Of a stretch of DNA of 64,000 nt, positions 56,676-64,000 are shown piece after piece. The notes below the pieces were generated by a model that was not told the origin of the DNA, ran no database searches, and saw only the letters and a list, made by a program, of their open reading frames with translations. This DNA is from an uncultured Aquimarina sp. (GTDB lineage Bacteria; Bacteroidota; Bacteroidia; Flavobacteriales; Flavobacteriaceae). The translations under genes and the position numbers were made by a program. Every line of letters starts with the position of its first letter. The stretch's first letter is position 1. The stretch lies in the NCBI GenBank assembly GCA_947489195.1, contig CANLCT010000002.1, positions 1 to 64,000 of the forward strand. The letters run 5' to 3'.

Positions 56676-57716
56676 ATGCAACTTTATAACTACATAACCT
56701 CTATTTTAGAAACTCCAACTACAAATAATTGGGGAATTAAAATTGGAGTTTCGGTAGAGGGGAGAAATATTGAAGGTTATACCTTTGGAAATGGTGCAAT
56801 AAAATTAAGTCTTATTGCAGGGAACCATGCCGATGAGCCTATAGGTCCATTATTGCTTAAAAAATTAGTGCATTTTTTAAGTGCTTTACATGCCAAACAT
56901 GAATTGTTACAAAAGTATACCTGGTACATTATACCACATACAAACCCCGATGGAGAGCAGCGCAATTTATCATGGTACAGTTATCAGGATAAAAAAACCG
57001 ATTTACCAAATTATTTAATCAACGTAAATAGAGAGTTGCCTGGGAACGATATGGAGTTTGGTTTTCCCATTGATGGGAAAATAAAAGCGTTAAGGCCAGA
57101 AAATCAGGCTGTCTATGATTTTTGGAAAAGTGCTAATACATCTTTTGATTTACATGTTTCGTTGCACGGAATGAGTACTACTTATGGGCCGTGGTTTTTA
57201 ATTGATGAAAATTGGATACCCCGAACGCAAAATTTAAGAATCCAATGTGCTAATCAAACTAAAAACTTAGGTTATCATTTATTTGATTTAGACCGAAAAG
57301 GGGAAAAAGGTTTTCAACGTATTGCCGAAGGTTTTTGTACACGGCCCGATAGTCGTAATATGAAAAGTCATTTTTTAGCATTAGGGGATACAGAAACAGC
57401 ATCAAAATTTCATCCCAGTTCTATGGAATCTATTCGTAGTTTAAGTAAAGATTGTTTAACACTAGTTTCTGAAATGCCATTATTTATTTTTCCTAAAGAA
57501 AATCGACCATTACAATGGCCAGATCCTTTTTTAAAAAAATGGAATGATCAATTTGATTCATGGAAATTAAAATTAATTACGGGTAAAATTACAGCCGAGC
57601 AATGTCTTTTTGAGGCAAAAAAAGCAGGAGTTTTTCCCATGCCTTGGCAAGATCAATTGCGATTGCAATGGCAGCTAATAGTTTCTGGTATCGAAACCGT
57701 AACAGATTTAAAATAA
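56676..57716 (+). CDS. M14-like zinc carboxypeptidase
   Basis: The 346-residue protein has the M14 zinc-binding pattern: GNHADEPIG (His and Glu), then the substrate-binding IIPHTNPDGEQRN and the third metal His in SFDLHVSLHGM. Residues about 265-300 contain the LSKDCLTLVSEMPLF segment; the catalytic Glu is probably there. It lacks a signal peptide, so it is presumably cytosolic. It may trim peptides or deacylate amino acids (the family also includes succinylglutamate desuccinylase). It is immediately upstream of recA but convergent with it, separated by a bidirectional terminator. Confidence 0.85.
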   Translation: MQLYNYITSILETPTTNNWGIKIGVSVEGRNIEGYTFGNGAIKLSLIAGNHADEPIGPLLLKKLVHFLSALHAKHELLQKYTWYIIPHTNPDGEQRNLSWYSYQDKKTDLPNYLINVNRELPGNDMEFGFPIDGKIKALRPENQAVYDFWKSANTSFDLHVSLHGMSTTYGPWFLIDENWIPRTQNLRIQCANQTKNLGYHLFDLDRKGEKGFQRIAEGFCTRPDSRNMKSHFLALGDTETASKFHPSSMESIRSLSKDCLTLVSEMPLFIFPKENRPLQWPDPFLKKWNDQFDSWKLKLITGKITAEQCLFEAKKAGVFPMPWQDQLRLQWQLIVSGIETVTDLK

Positions 57717-57761
57717 AGTATTAAAAAAGACGATGTTAAACATCGTCTTTTTTAATACTTT
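57715..57761. terminator. Bidirectional terminator between the M14-like gene and recA
   Basis: A 22-bp stem (57715-57736 with 57740-57761, core agacgatgt / acatcgtct) with flanking A and T runs of six lies between convergent genes, ending both. Confidence 0.85.
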
Positions 57762-57784
57762 AAAAAATAAAAAGTATTTAATGG

Positions 57785-58804
57785 TTAAGCATCTTCTTTA
57801 GCTAATTTAATAGCTGCAACAATTTTTTCTTCTAGCTCTTCCATTAATTCAGGATTATCTAAAAGTAACTTTTTTACAGCATCTCTACCTTGACCAAGTT
57901 TCGAATCCATGTAGCTAAACCACGAGCCGCTTTTTTTAACGATTTCATAGTCAACACCAATATCAATAATTTCACCAACTTTTGATACTCCTTCACCATA
58001 CATTATATCAAATTCAGCCGTACGGAAAGGAGGGGCTACTTTATTTTTAACCACCTTAACACGCGTTTTGTTACCCATAACATCTCCATTGCTATCTTTT
58101 ATTTGAGTAGAACGACGAATATCTAAACGTACCGAAGCATAAAACTTTAAGGCATTACCTCCAGTAGTAGTTTCGGGGTTACCAAACATTACTCCAATCT
58201 TTTCACGCAATTGGTTAATAAAAATAACAGTACAATTAGTTTTGTTAATGGTCGATGTTAATTTTCGAAGTGCTTGTGACATTAATCGGGCGTGTAATCC
58301 CATTTTGGAATCACCCATTTCACCTTCAATTTCACTTTTAGGTGTTAAAGCAGCAACCGAGTCAATAACTACAATGTCGATAGCACCCGAACGGATAAGA
58401 TTTTCAGTAATTTCAAGTGCTTGCTCTCCGTTATCTGGTTGTGATATTATTAAATTTTCTATATCCACCCCCAGTTTTTGAGCATAAAAGCGATCAAAAG
58501 CATGTTCGGCATCTATAAAAGCAGCAATACCTCCTGCTTTTTGAGCTTCGGCAATTGCATGTAATGTTAATGTGGTTTTACCAGATGATTCTGGTCCAAA
58601 AATTTCGATTACTCGTCCACGAGGTAACCCACCTACACCTAAAGCAAGGTCGAGCCCTAATGAACCTGTTGAAATTGTATCCACTTCAACAATTGCAGCA
58701 TCTCCCATTTTCATAACAGCCCCTTTTCCATAGGCTTTATCTAGCTTAGCAAGGGTTATTTCCAAGGCTTTTAATTTAGCATCTTTCTCTTTATCAGCGC
58801 TCAT
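57785..58804 (-). CDS. recA: Recombinase A
   Basis: The 339-residue protein is a typical RecA: Walker [10 protein letters not shown] (70-78), [20 protein letters not shown] Walker B region, the L1/L2 loops ([37 protein letters not shown]), and ending in an acidic/basic tail. It drives strand exchange in homologous recombination and the SOS response. It is single and has a textbook Bacteroidetes promoter. Confidence 0.98.
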   Translation of the reverse strand: MSADKEKDAKLKALEITLAKLDKAYGKGAVMKMGDAAIVEVDTISTGSLGLDLALGVGGLPRGRVIEIFGPESSGKTTLTLHAIAEAQKAGGIAAFIDAEHAFDRFYAQKLGVDIENLIISQPDNGEQALEITENLIRSGAIDIVVIDSVAALTPKSEIEGEMGDSKMGLHARLMSQALRKLTSTINKTNCTVIFINQLREKIGVMFGNPETTTGGNALKFYASVRLDIRRSTQIKDSNGDVMGNKTRVKVVKNKVAPPFRTAEFDIMYGEGVSKVGEIIDIGVDYEIVKKSGSWFSYMDSKLGQGRDAVKKLLLDNPELMEELEEKIVAAIKLAKEDA

Positions 58805-58844
58805 ATGACTTTATTCTAGTTAATTTCAAAACAGGGCTAAAATA

Positions 58845-58875
58845 CAAATTTAGCTACCGATTATGGTAGAACAAA
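58845..58875 (-). promoter_or_regulatory. recA promoter, Bacteroidetes type
   Basis: On the minus strand TTTG (58875-58872) is followed by 19 bases and TAAATTTG (58852-58845), which matches the TTTG-N19-TAnnTTTG form of flavobacterial primary-sigma promoters. It is about 40 bases upstream of the recA ATG. Confidence 0.85.
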
Positions 58876-58982
58876 AAGAGTTTTTAAAATATTCAAAATG
58901 TTAAAAAAATGTTAAAAAATAGGGTGAATTTTCTTTCAAGGGTTGTCTAATTATTAACCATAAAAAAATTAAATCCCAAATT

Positions 58983-60227
58983 ATGAACAAGAACATTTTT
59001 TTATTCGGATTTTCATTTTTGATGTTGCTTTTAGGCTTAACATCATGTGAACAAGAATTATCTGCCGAAGATTGCTTAGCTATTAATGCCATGCAAGTAA
59101 ACACCACAGAAATTAAAGTAAGTGACAATAAACAGTCCATTATTTATGCATTTACACCAAGTAATGCTAAGTTTTTAAATTTAGATTACACGTGGTCTAT
59201 TAATGGACAGCTTGTAGAAGGAGCAACAAACTCATTATTTCAAAACACATTTACAGAAAACGGAATATTTGAAGTTTGTTTTGTAGCTATACCAAAAGAT
59301 GGAAGCAATTGTGTAGTTGGAAGTATTTGTGCTAGTGTAGCCATAGATAGTTTGGTAATTGAAGAAGCAACTCCAATTGAAGAAGTGCCTGCAGAAGAAG
59401 GAAATCCAGAAGAGCAAGATTGTAGTGATATTACTATTATTGCTAGTCAAAGAAGTGATTTCAATGGTCAAGCAAGATTTGTAGTAGCTCTTGAGCCTAT
59501 ATCTTTGGTTAGTGTAACTAGAGGAGATGCATCAGCAATAACATGGACAGTTAATGGAGTAACGCTTTCTAATGAAGAATTAGCTAATAATGGGCGTAAT
59601 CCAATAGCAAGTGCACTAGGTGATTTTACAAGAATAAATTTTTTAGAAGATCCAGGGACCTATACTATTGAAGCAAGAATTAACTCTCCAAATTTATGTT
59701 CTGAAGGAAGAGTATTGTCAACAACAATTACAGTAGATACTAATTCTGCTCCAACAGCACCTACAACTCCTGAAGAAGAAGGGCCGGCTACACCAGAAGA
59801 GCCAGTAGTAGAGGAGCCAGTGGTTGAAGAGCCAGCAGCTCCAGTAGCACCTACAATGCCAGTAGTAGAAGTGCCTGTGGAACAAGGAACACCAGTAGAG
59901 CAAGATTGTAGTGATATTGTAATTATAGCTAGTCAAAGGAGTGATTTTAATGGACAAGCAAGATTTGTAGTAGCTCTTGAGCCTATATCTTTGGTTAGTG
60001 TAACTAGAGGAGATGCATCAGCAATAACATGGACAGTTAATGGAGTAATACTTTCTAATGAAGAATTAGCAAATAATGGACGTAACCCAATAGCAAGTGC
60101 ACTAGGTGATTTTACAAGAATAAATTTTTTAGAAGATCCGGGGACCTATACTATTGAAGCAAGAATTAACTCTCCAAATTTATGTTCTGAAGGAAGAGTA
60201 TTATCTACAACAATTACAGTAAATTAA
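58983..60227 (+). CDS. Tandem-repeat lipoprotein, PKD/Ig-like (paralogue 1)
   Basis: The 414-residue protein begins with a signal peptide and lipobox (LLGLTSC, Cys 22). Residues about 25-125 form a first domain with the WSINGQ turn typical of PKD-like folds. Two almost identical 108-residue domains follow (about 144-251 and 306-413), each beginning EQDCSDI and holding the WTVNGV turn. They are joined by a 50-residue linker of Pro, Glu, Val and Ala (EEPVVEEPAAPVAP). The protein is probably a surface-exposed structural or adhesive lipoprotein. A second gene with the same first domain follows. Confidence 0.85.
   Translation: MNKNIFLFGFSFLMLLLGLTSCEQELSAEDCLAINAMQVNTTEIKVSDNKQSIIYAFTPSNAKFLNLDYTWSINGQLVEGATNSLFQNTFTENGIFEVCFVAIPKDGSNCVVGSICASVAIDSLVIEEATPIEEVPAEEGNPEEQDCSDITIIASQRSDFNGQARFVVALEPISLVSVTRGDASAITWTVNGVTLSNEELANNGRNPIASALGDFTRINFLEDPGTYTIEARINSPNLCSEGRVLSTTITVDTNSAPTAPTTPEEEGPATPEEPVVEEPVVEEPAAPVAPTMPVVEVPVEQGTPVEQDCSDIVIIASQRSDFNGQARFVVALEPISLVSVTRGDASAITWTVNGVILSNEELANNGRNPIASALGDFTRINFLEDPGTYTIEARINSPNLCSEGRVLSTTITVN
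59412..60221 (+). repeat. Two near-identical 324-bp repeats in the lipoprotein gene
   Basis: Copies at 59412-59735 and 59898-60221 are nearly identical at the base level and keep the reading frame. They encode the paired WTVNGV domains and probably arose by recent duplication or gene conversion. Confidence 0.9.
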
Positions 60228-60270
60228 TTTAATGTTATGTTGATAACGTTTAAATAATAAATTTTTTAAT

Positions 60271-60305
60271 AAAAGCCCTGATATTAAAATTTTATCAGGG
60301 CTTTT
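60271..60305 (+). terminator. Terminator after lipoprotein paralogue 1
   Basis: A 13-bp stem (aaaagccctgata, 60271-60283, with 60293-60305) ends in T4. It lies about 45 bases after the stop. Confidence 0.8.
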
Positions 60306-60513
60306 GATATAAAATAATAGAACTGAATAGAAAAATCTAAGTAGTTAGTATTTGTAAATAGAGTGTTAAATGGGTGTGTACATTGGAGTATAGGCCCATT
60401 TTTGTTTTTTGTAAAAAAAAAATTCATTTTTCGAAAAAAAAATAGGGTAAGTTGCTTATTGGGTGTTGTGTATATACTAACAAAAAATTTTATAAACAAA
60501 GAAAATTAAAATT

Positions 60514-62061
60514 ATGAAAAAGAACATTTTTTTATTCGGATTTTCATTTTTGATGTTGCTTTTAGGCTTAACATCATGTGAACAAGAATTATCTGCCGAA
60601 GATTGCTTAGCTATTAATGCTATGCAAGTAAACACCACAGAGATTAAAGCAAGTGACGATAAACAGTCTATTATTTATGCATTTACACCAAGTAATGCTA
60701 AGTTTTTAAATTTAGATTACACATGGTCTATTAATGGGCAGGTTGTAGAAGGAGCAACAAACTCATTATTTCAAAACACATTTACAGAAAACGGAACATT
60801 TGAAGTTTGTTTCGTAGCTATTCCAAAAAATGGAAGCAACTGTGTGGTAGAAAGTATTTGTACAAGTTTAACTATAGATAGTTTGAAAATAGAAGTAGCA
60901 GAAGCAGAAGGTTGTGAGGCTATCGAATTTTCGCAAATTGTAGGTTTAAATGCAAATGCATCTGGTTTAGTGTCAGTTCCAGTACAAGTTAAAGGAGCAG
61001 AGGTTTCAACAATCAAATGGTTTTTAAATGGCGAAGCACTTTCTGATGAAGACAGACAAGCTTTTGGATCAGGAAACGTATTAAATAATATTACTGTTTA
61101 CCGATTCGACGAAGCAGGTAGCTATGATATAAAAGTAATTGCAAGTTCTGCTTCATGCGAAGGGAAACAACTAAGTGTTACTGCAGTAGTTGATGCAAAT
61201 TTAGCAGTAACTATTTCGGATCAAAAAATAGAAGAAGTACCAGCTGAAGAAGTTGAAGAGGAGGAAGAAGAGGAAGAAGAAGAGCCTACATCAGAGACAG
61301 AAACTTCTTGTGATGATTTAGAATTAGGGATTACTAAACTTGAAAATAGAGGTAATAGAGCGATATTAGAAGTTAAGCCAAGAGATTTCTTTAGAAGTAC
61401 AGTTGATGAAACTGTAGTAGAATGGACCATTAACGGGAGGGTATTTACAAGAGAAGAATTAAATCAAACACCTGGAACAAATACTTCTTTATTTACTTTT
61501 ACACAGTTTCAAGAAGGATTAAATACAGTAGAAGTTAAAATTACTACACCAAGTGTATGTGCCGAAGGTGTGGTGTTAAAAGGAGAAGTAGTATTTGGAA
61601 ATGAAGCTACACCAGTTACTCCAGAAGTACCAGTAGTTGAGGAGCCAGCAGCTCCTGTAGCACCAGTTACCCCTGTAGCTCCAGTAGAAGAAGAAATAGA
61701 CCCTGTTGTTGGCGCACCAGTAGCGCAGCCAGTAATTACTTGTGATGATTTGTCTTTGAGAGCAGATAGATTGCCTGGAAGTACGCATATTCAAATTTTG
61801 CCTGGATCAAGAGGAGGAGGAGCTGATATTGGAAATGGAAGCTTAACAACTGTTGTTTGGTCAATTGATGGAGTTGCATTTTCTGATGATGAAATAAGAG
61901 GACTTTCTACTATTGCTCGAATAAGAAATGACTTTAGTGCTATTACTTTAATAGATGGGACTCATATCAGTTCAGGGCAGCATACCATATCAGCATTTGT
62001 TACATCGGCAAATATTTGTGCAAACGGGACAACCTTAACTCAAACAGTTATCATTCCATAA
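60514..62061 (+). CDS. Tandem-repeat lipoprotein, PKD/Ig-like (paralogue 2)
   Basis: The 515-residue protein shares its first 125 residues almost exactly with the upstream gene (MKKNIFLFGFSFLMLLLGLTSC, then the WSINGQ domain), with Cys 22 as the lipidation site. It then carries three different Ig-like domains, each with a W-x-[IL]-[ND]-G turn and paired Cys (WFLNGEAL, WTINGRVF, WSIDGVAF), separated by a Glu-rich linker (EEVEEEEEEEEEE) and a Pro/Val/Ala linker (EEPAAPVAPVTPVAPVEE). It is likely a surface lipoprotein with a function related to its neighbour. A terminator follows. Confidence 0.85.
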   Translation: MKKNIFLFGFSFLMLLLGLTSCEQELSAEDCLAINAMQVNTTEIKASDDKQSIIYAFTPSNAKFLNLDYTWSINGQVVEGATNSLFQNTFTENGTFEVCFVAIPKNGSNCVVESICTSLTIDSLKIEVAEAEGCEAIEFSQIVGLNANASGLVSVPVQVKGAEVSTIKWFLNGEALSDEDRQAFGSGNVLNNITVYRFDEAGSYDIKVIASSASCEGKQLSVTAVVDANLAVTISDQKIEEVPAEEVEEEEEEEEEEPTSETETSCDDLELGITKLENRGNRAILEVKPRDFFRSTVDETVVEWTINGRVFTREELNQTPGTNTSLFTFTQFQEGLNTVEVKITTPSVCAEGVVLKGEVVFGNEATPVTPEVPVVEEPAAPVAPVTPVAPVEEEIDPVVGAPVAQPVITCDDLSLRADRLPGSTHIQILPGSRGGGADIGNGSLTTVVWSIDGVAFSDDEIRGLSTIARIRNDFSAITLIDGTHISSGQHTISAFVTSANICANGTTLTQTVIIP

Positions 62062-62116
62062 TTCGATTAAAATTAGTGTAATAAATTAAAGAACAAGTGA
62101 AAAGCTTGTTTTTATG

Positions 62117-62150
62117 ACCAGTGTGTACCTTAGTATGCACTGGTTTTTTG
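62117..62150 (+). terminator. Terminator after lipoprotein paralogue 2
   Basis: Arms accagtgtgtac (from 62117) and gtatgcactggt (to 62144) pair with a few mismatches around a 4-base loop, followed by T5-6. A weaker stem aacaag / cttgtt precedes it. Confidence 0.7.
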
Positions 62151-62166
62151 TTTTTTAAATAACCCG

Positions 62167-62174
62167 TATATTTG
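62167..62174 (+). promoter_or_regulatory. Candidate -7 box for trhO
   Basis: TATATTTG fits TAnnTTTG and lies about 30 bases before the trhO ATG. A TTTG lies 16 bases upstream (62147-62150), slightly closer than usual, and overlaps the end of the terminator T tract. Confidence 0.5.
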
Positions 62175-62203
62175 CGTTTTTAACCTTAATAAATTAGTAT
62201 AGC

Positions 62204-63235
62204 ATGCAACTGTACAATAAATTAAGCGCTGCCGAAAGGGCTATTCTTATTCAAGAAGCCGGTACCGAGCGCATTACCATTTCTTTTTATCAATACCATA
62301 ATATTGGTAACCCTCAGGTATTACGAGATCATCTTTTTTTAACTTGGAATGCCCTAGATGTTTTAGGGCGTATTTATGTGGCGACTGAAGGGATTAATGC
62401 TCAATTATCAGTACCAGCACCTAATTTTAATAAATTTAAAACGCATTTAGATAGTATTTCTTTTTTAGAAAACGTGCGTTTAAATATTGCTATAGAACAA
62501 GACAATATGTCTTTTCTTAAGTTAAAAGTAAAAGTGCGTAACAAAATTGTAGCTGATGGCTTGGATGATAATACCTTTGATGTAACCAATAAAGGAATTC
62601 ATGTAGATGCTAAAGCTTTTAATGAGTTAATCGAAGATCCAGATACTGTTTTGGTAGATATGCGAAATCATTACGAAAGTGAAATTGGGCATTTCAAAAA
62701 TGCCGTTACTCCAGATGTAGATACATTTCGCGATTCGTTAGATATTATTGAAGAAGACCTTAAGGACCATAAAAAAGACAAAAAACTTGTTATGTATTGT
62801 ACCGGAGGTATTCGATGTGAAAAAGCAAGTGCCTATTACAAGCATAAAGGTTTTGAGCAAGTGTATCAATTGGAAGGAGGCATTATCGAATATGCACGCC
62901 AAATAGCTTCGGAAAAACTAGAAAATAAATTTTTAGGTAAAAATTTTGTTTTTGATCACCGAAGGGGCGAGCGCATTTCTGAAGATATTATTTCAAATTG
63001 TCATCAATGTGGTAAAGCTTGTGATACACACGAGAATTGTGCAAATGAAGCATGTCATTTACTATTTATTCAATGTGAAGAATGTAAGCAAGCTATGAAT
63101 AATTGTTGTTCAGATGAGTGTAAAGAAATTGCAGCATTGCCTTTTGAAGAACAAAAAACTTTGAGAAAAGGTAAAGGGAATAGCAATAAAATTTTCAAAA
63201 AAGGAAGGTCAGCAGTACTAAAGTTCAAAAAATAA
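62204..63235 (+). CDS. trhO: tRNA uridine 5-hydroxylase TrhO (rhodanese family)
   Basis: The 343-residue protein matches TrhO: N-terminal LFLTWNALDVLGRIYVATEG region, the catalytic rhodanese loop MYCTGGIRCEKA (about residues 196-207), and a C-terminal Cys-rich part (CHQCGKACDTHENC ... CEECKQAMNNCCSDEC) that binds zinc or a cluster. The enzyme makes 5-hydroxyuridine at tRNA position 34 using oxygen. It is slightly short of the usual end but complete in the core; the final 25 residues are Lys-rich. Confidence 0.93.
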   Translation: MQLYNKLSAAERAILIQEAGTERITISFYQYHNIGNPQVLRDHLFLTWNALDVLGRIYVATEGINAQLSVPAPNFNKFKTHLDSISFLENVRLNIAIEQDNMSFLKLKVKVRNKIVADGLDDNTFDVTNKGIHVDAKAFNELIEDPDTVLVDMRNHYESEIGHFKNAVTPDVDTFRDSLDIIEEDLKDHKKDKKLVMYCTGGIRCEKASAYYKHKGFEQVYQLEGGIIEYARQIASEKLENKFLGKNFVFDHRRGERISEDIISNCHQCGKACDTHENCANEACHLLFIQCEECKQAMNNCCSDECKEIAALPFEEQKTLRKGKGNSNKIFKKGRSAVLKFKK

Positions 63236-63434
63236 TTATTGAGCATATTTAGTACATAAAAAAACAGTTTTAGTTTCAGTAGATTCTTAAAAATAGTTAA
63301 GCATGTTACTGCAATCAAATTTATAGTATCTTTACTACTTAAGAATAGTTTTACGAATTAAATACTTGCATATTGATGTTGTAAGCAAAATGCTTTAAAA
63401 ATCAGTATAGTAAGTTTTATATATACATTGATGT

Positions 63435-64000
63435 ATGGCGTGTAGTAGTTGTGCTACCAAGGACGGGCAACCCAAAGGCTGTAAAAATAACGGCACTTGT
63501 GGAACCGACGGTTGTAATAAGTTAACAGTTTTTGACTGGCTCTCAAATATGTCGCTACCTAACGGAGCGAAACCCTTTAATTTTGTTGAAGTACGTTTTA
63601 AAAACGGGCGAAAAATATATTTTCAAAATTCAGATAATTTAACCTTGAGTATTGGTGATGTTGTGGCAACACAAGCCAATTCGGGGCATGATGTTGGCAT
63701 AGTAAGTTTAGCAGGCGAATTAGTACGCGTGCAAATGAAGCGAAAAAAAATACCTACAACTGGCGATGATATTTTAAAAATATATAGGAAAGCTACGCAA
63801 AAAGATATTGATATTTGGCAAACGGCTCGTGACCGAGAAGAGAAAATGAAAGTGCGTGCACGAGAAATTGCAATTCGCTTAGAACTCAAAATGAAAATTT
63901 CGGATATCGAATTTCAGGGAGATGCTTCAAAAGCTACGTTTTATTATACCGCCGAAGAGCGTGTCGATTTTCGTCAGCTAATTAAAGATTTTGCTAAAGA
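63435..64000 (+). CDS. PSP1/RicT-like protein, 5' part (cut by window edge)
   Basis: The frame from ATG 63435 to the edge (188 codons) begins MACSSCATKDGQPKGCKNNG, a Cys-rich N-terminus (CSSC ... CxNNGTCGTDGC) found in flavobacterial PSP1 proteins, then the PSP1 core FVEVRFKNGRKIYFQNS, GDVVATQANSGHDVGIVSLAG and FYYTAEERVDFRQL. Relatives of RicT/YaaT assist RNA processing or membrane fusion of replication proteins in other bacteria; the exact role here is unknown. The C-terminus is not in the window. Confidence 0.85.
   Translation, partial: MACSSCATKDGQPKGCKNNGTCGTDGCNKLTVFDWLSNMSLPNGAKPFNFVEVRFKNGRKIYFQNSDNLTLSIGDVVATQANSGHDVGIVSLAGELVRVQMKRKKIPTTGDDILKIYRKATQKDIDIWQTARDREEKMKVRAREIAIRLELKMKISDIEFQGDASKATFYYTAEERVDFRQLIKDFAK

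Noticed and set aside
59718-59957. Antisense ORF rich in Trp, Tyr and Cys opposite the lipoprotein linker
   Set aside because: It is the shadow of the Pro/Glu/Val-rich coding linker on the other strand, and its composition is not protein-like.
59412-60221. CRISPR array
   Set aside because: The repeats are two in-frame 324-bp coding units, not short repeats with unique spacers.
61221-61430. Antisense Ser-rich ORF opposite the poly-Glu linker
   Set aside because: The Ser run is the reverse complement of the GAA/GAG tract in the real gene.

Overview
The window is low-GC DNA (about one third G+C by eye) from a member of the Bacteroidetes, most likely a marine Flavobacteriaceae. The signs are the recA promoter in the Bacteroidetes TTTG-N19-TAnnTTTG form, flavobacterial families (GSCFA protein, DUF2911, DUF6503-like lipoprotein, DinB, TrhO, PSP1/RicT), many 'xxSC' lipoproteins, and few Shine-Dalgarno sites. 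The genus is not determined.

Region 1 (1-33.4 kb, minus strand). The left edge is cut through an IS982-type transposase. Beyond it lies a long gene array read right to left: a lipoprotein and two secreted proteins (33.4-30.6 kb), a 1202-residue protein whose C-terminus resembles a GH24 lysozyme, another lipoprotein, a 2105-residue beta-rich protein, a 3135-residue protein with a propeller-like N-terminus, an invasin-type Ig domain and a duplicated vWA module, two phage-tail-fibre-like proteins (one ending in an S74 self-cleaving chaperone) and a small tail-associated protein. A strong hairpin terminator follows at 4.92-4.97 kb. A second set continues: a 62-residue protein, two DUF6734-type proteins (one fused to a glycosyltransferase), a lipoprotein and two small proteins. 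The layout suggests a secreted or particle-like adhesive/lytic apparatus with glycan modification. No sheath, tube, capsid, terminase or integrase gene is present, so its nature is unresolved.

Region 2 (34.1-42.3 kb, plus strand). Divergent from region 1 is a two-gene operon. It has a 1795-residue protein with two alpha/beta-hydrolase (lipase-like) modules, an aminopeptidase-N-like segment and a CHAT caspase-like protease, followed 3 bases later by a TIR-domain protein with a C-terminal helical/winged-helix-like domain. This is the best candidate here for an undescribed immune or programmed-cell-death system. A coding remnant, an endolysin-like N-acetylmuramidase and a short SSB follow, suggesting a mobile or accessory zone.

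Region 3 (42.4-64 kb). This is more ordinary chromosome: secreted and lipoprotein genes, GSCFA protein, alkyltransferase-like protein, LysE exporter and TrmB, an AraC regulator with a methyltransferase, a flavin amine oxidase, an SDR, a small metabolic operon (VOC protein, DUF6503-like, DUF2911, DinB), peptide deformylase, an M14-like carboxypeptidase, RecA, two tandem paralogous repeat lipoproteins, TrhO and the start of a PSP1/RicT protein at the right edge. No tRNA, rRNA or CRISPR array was recognised.
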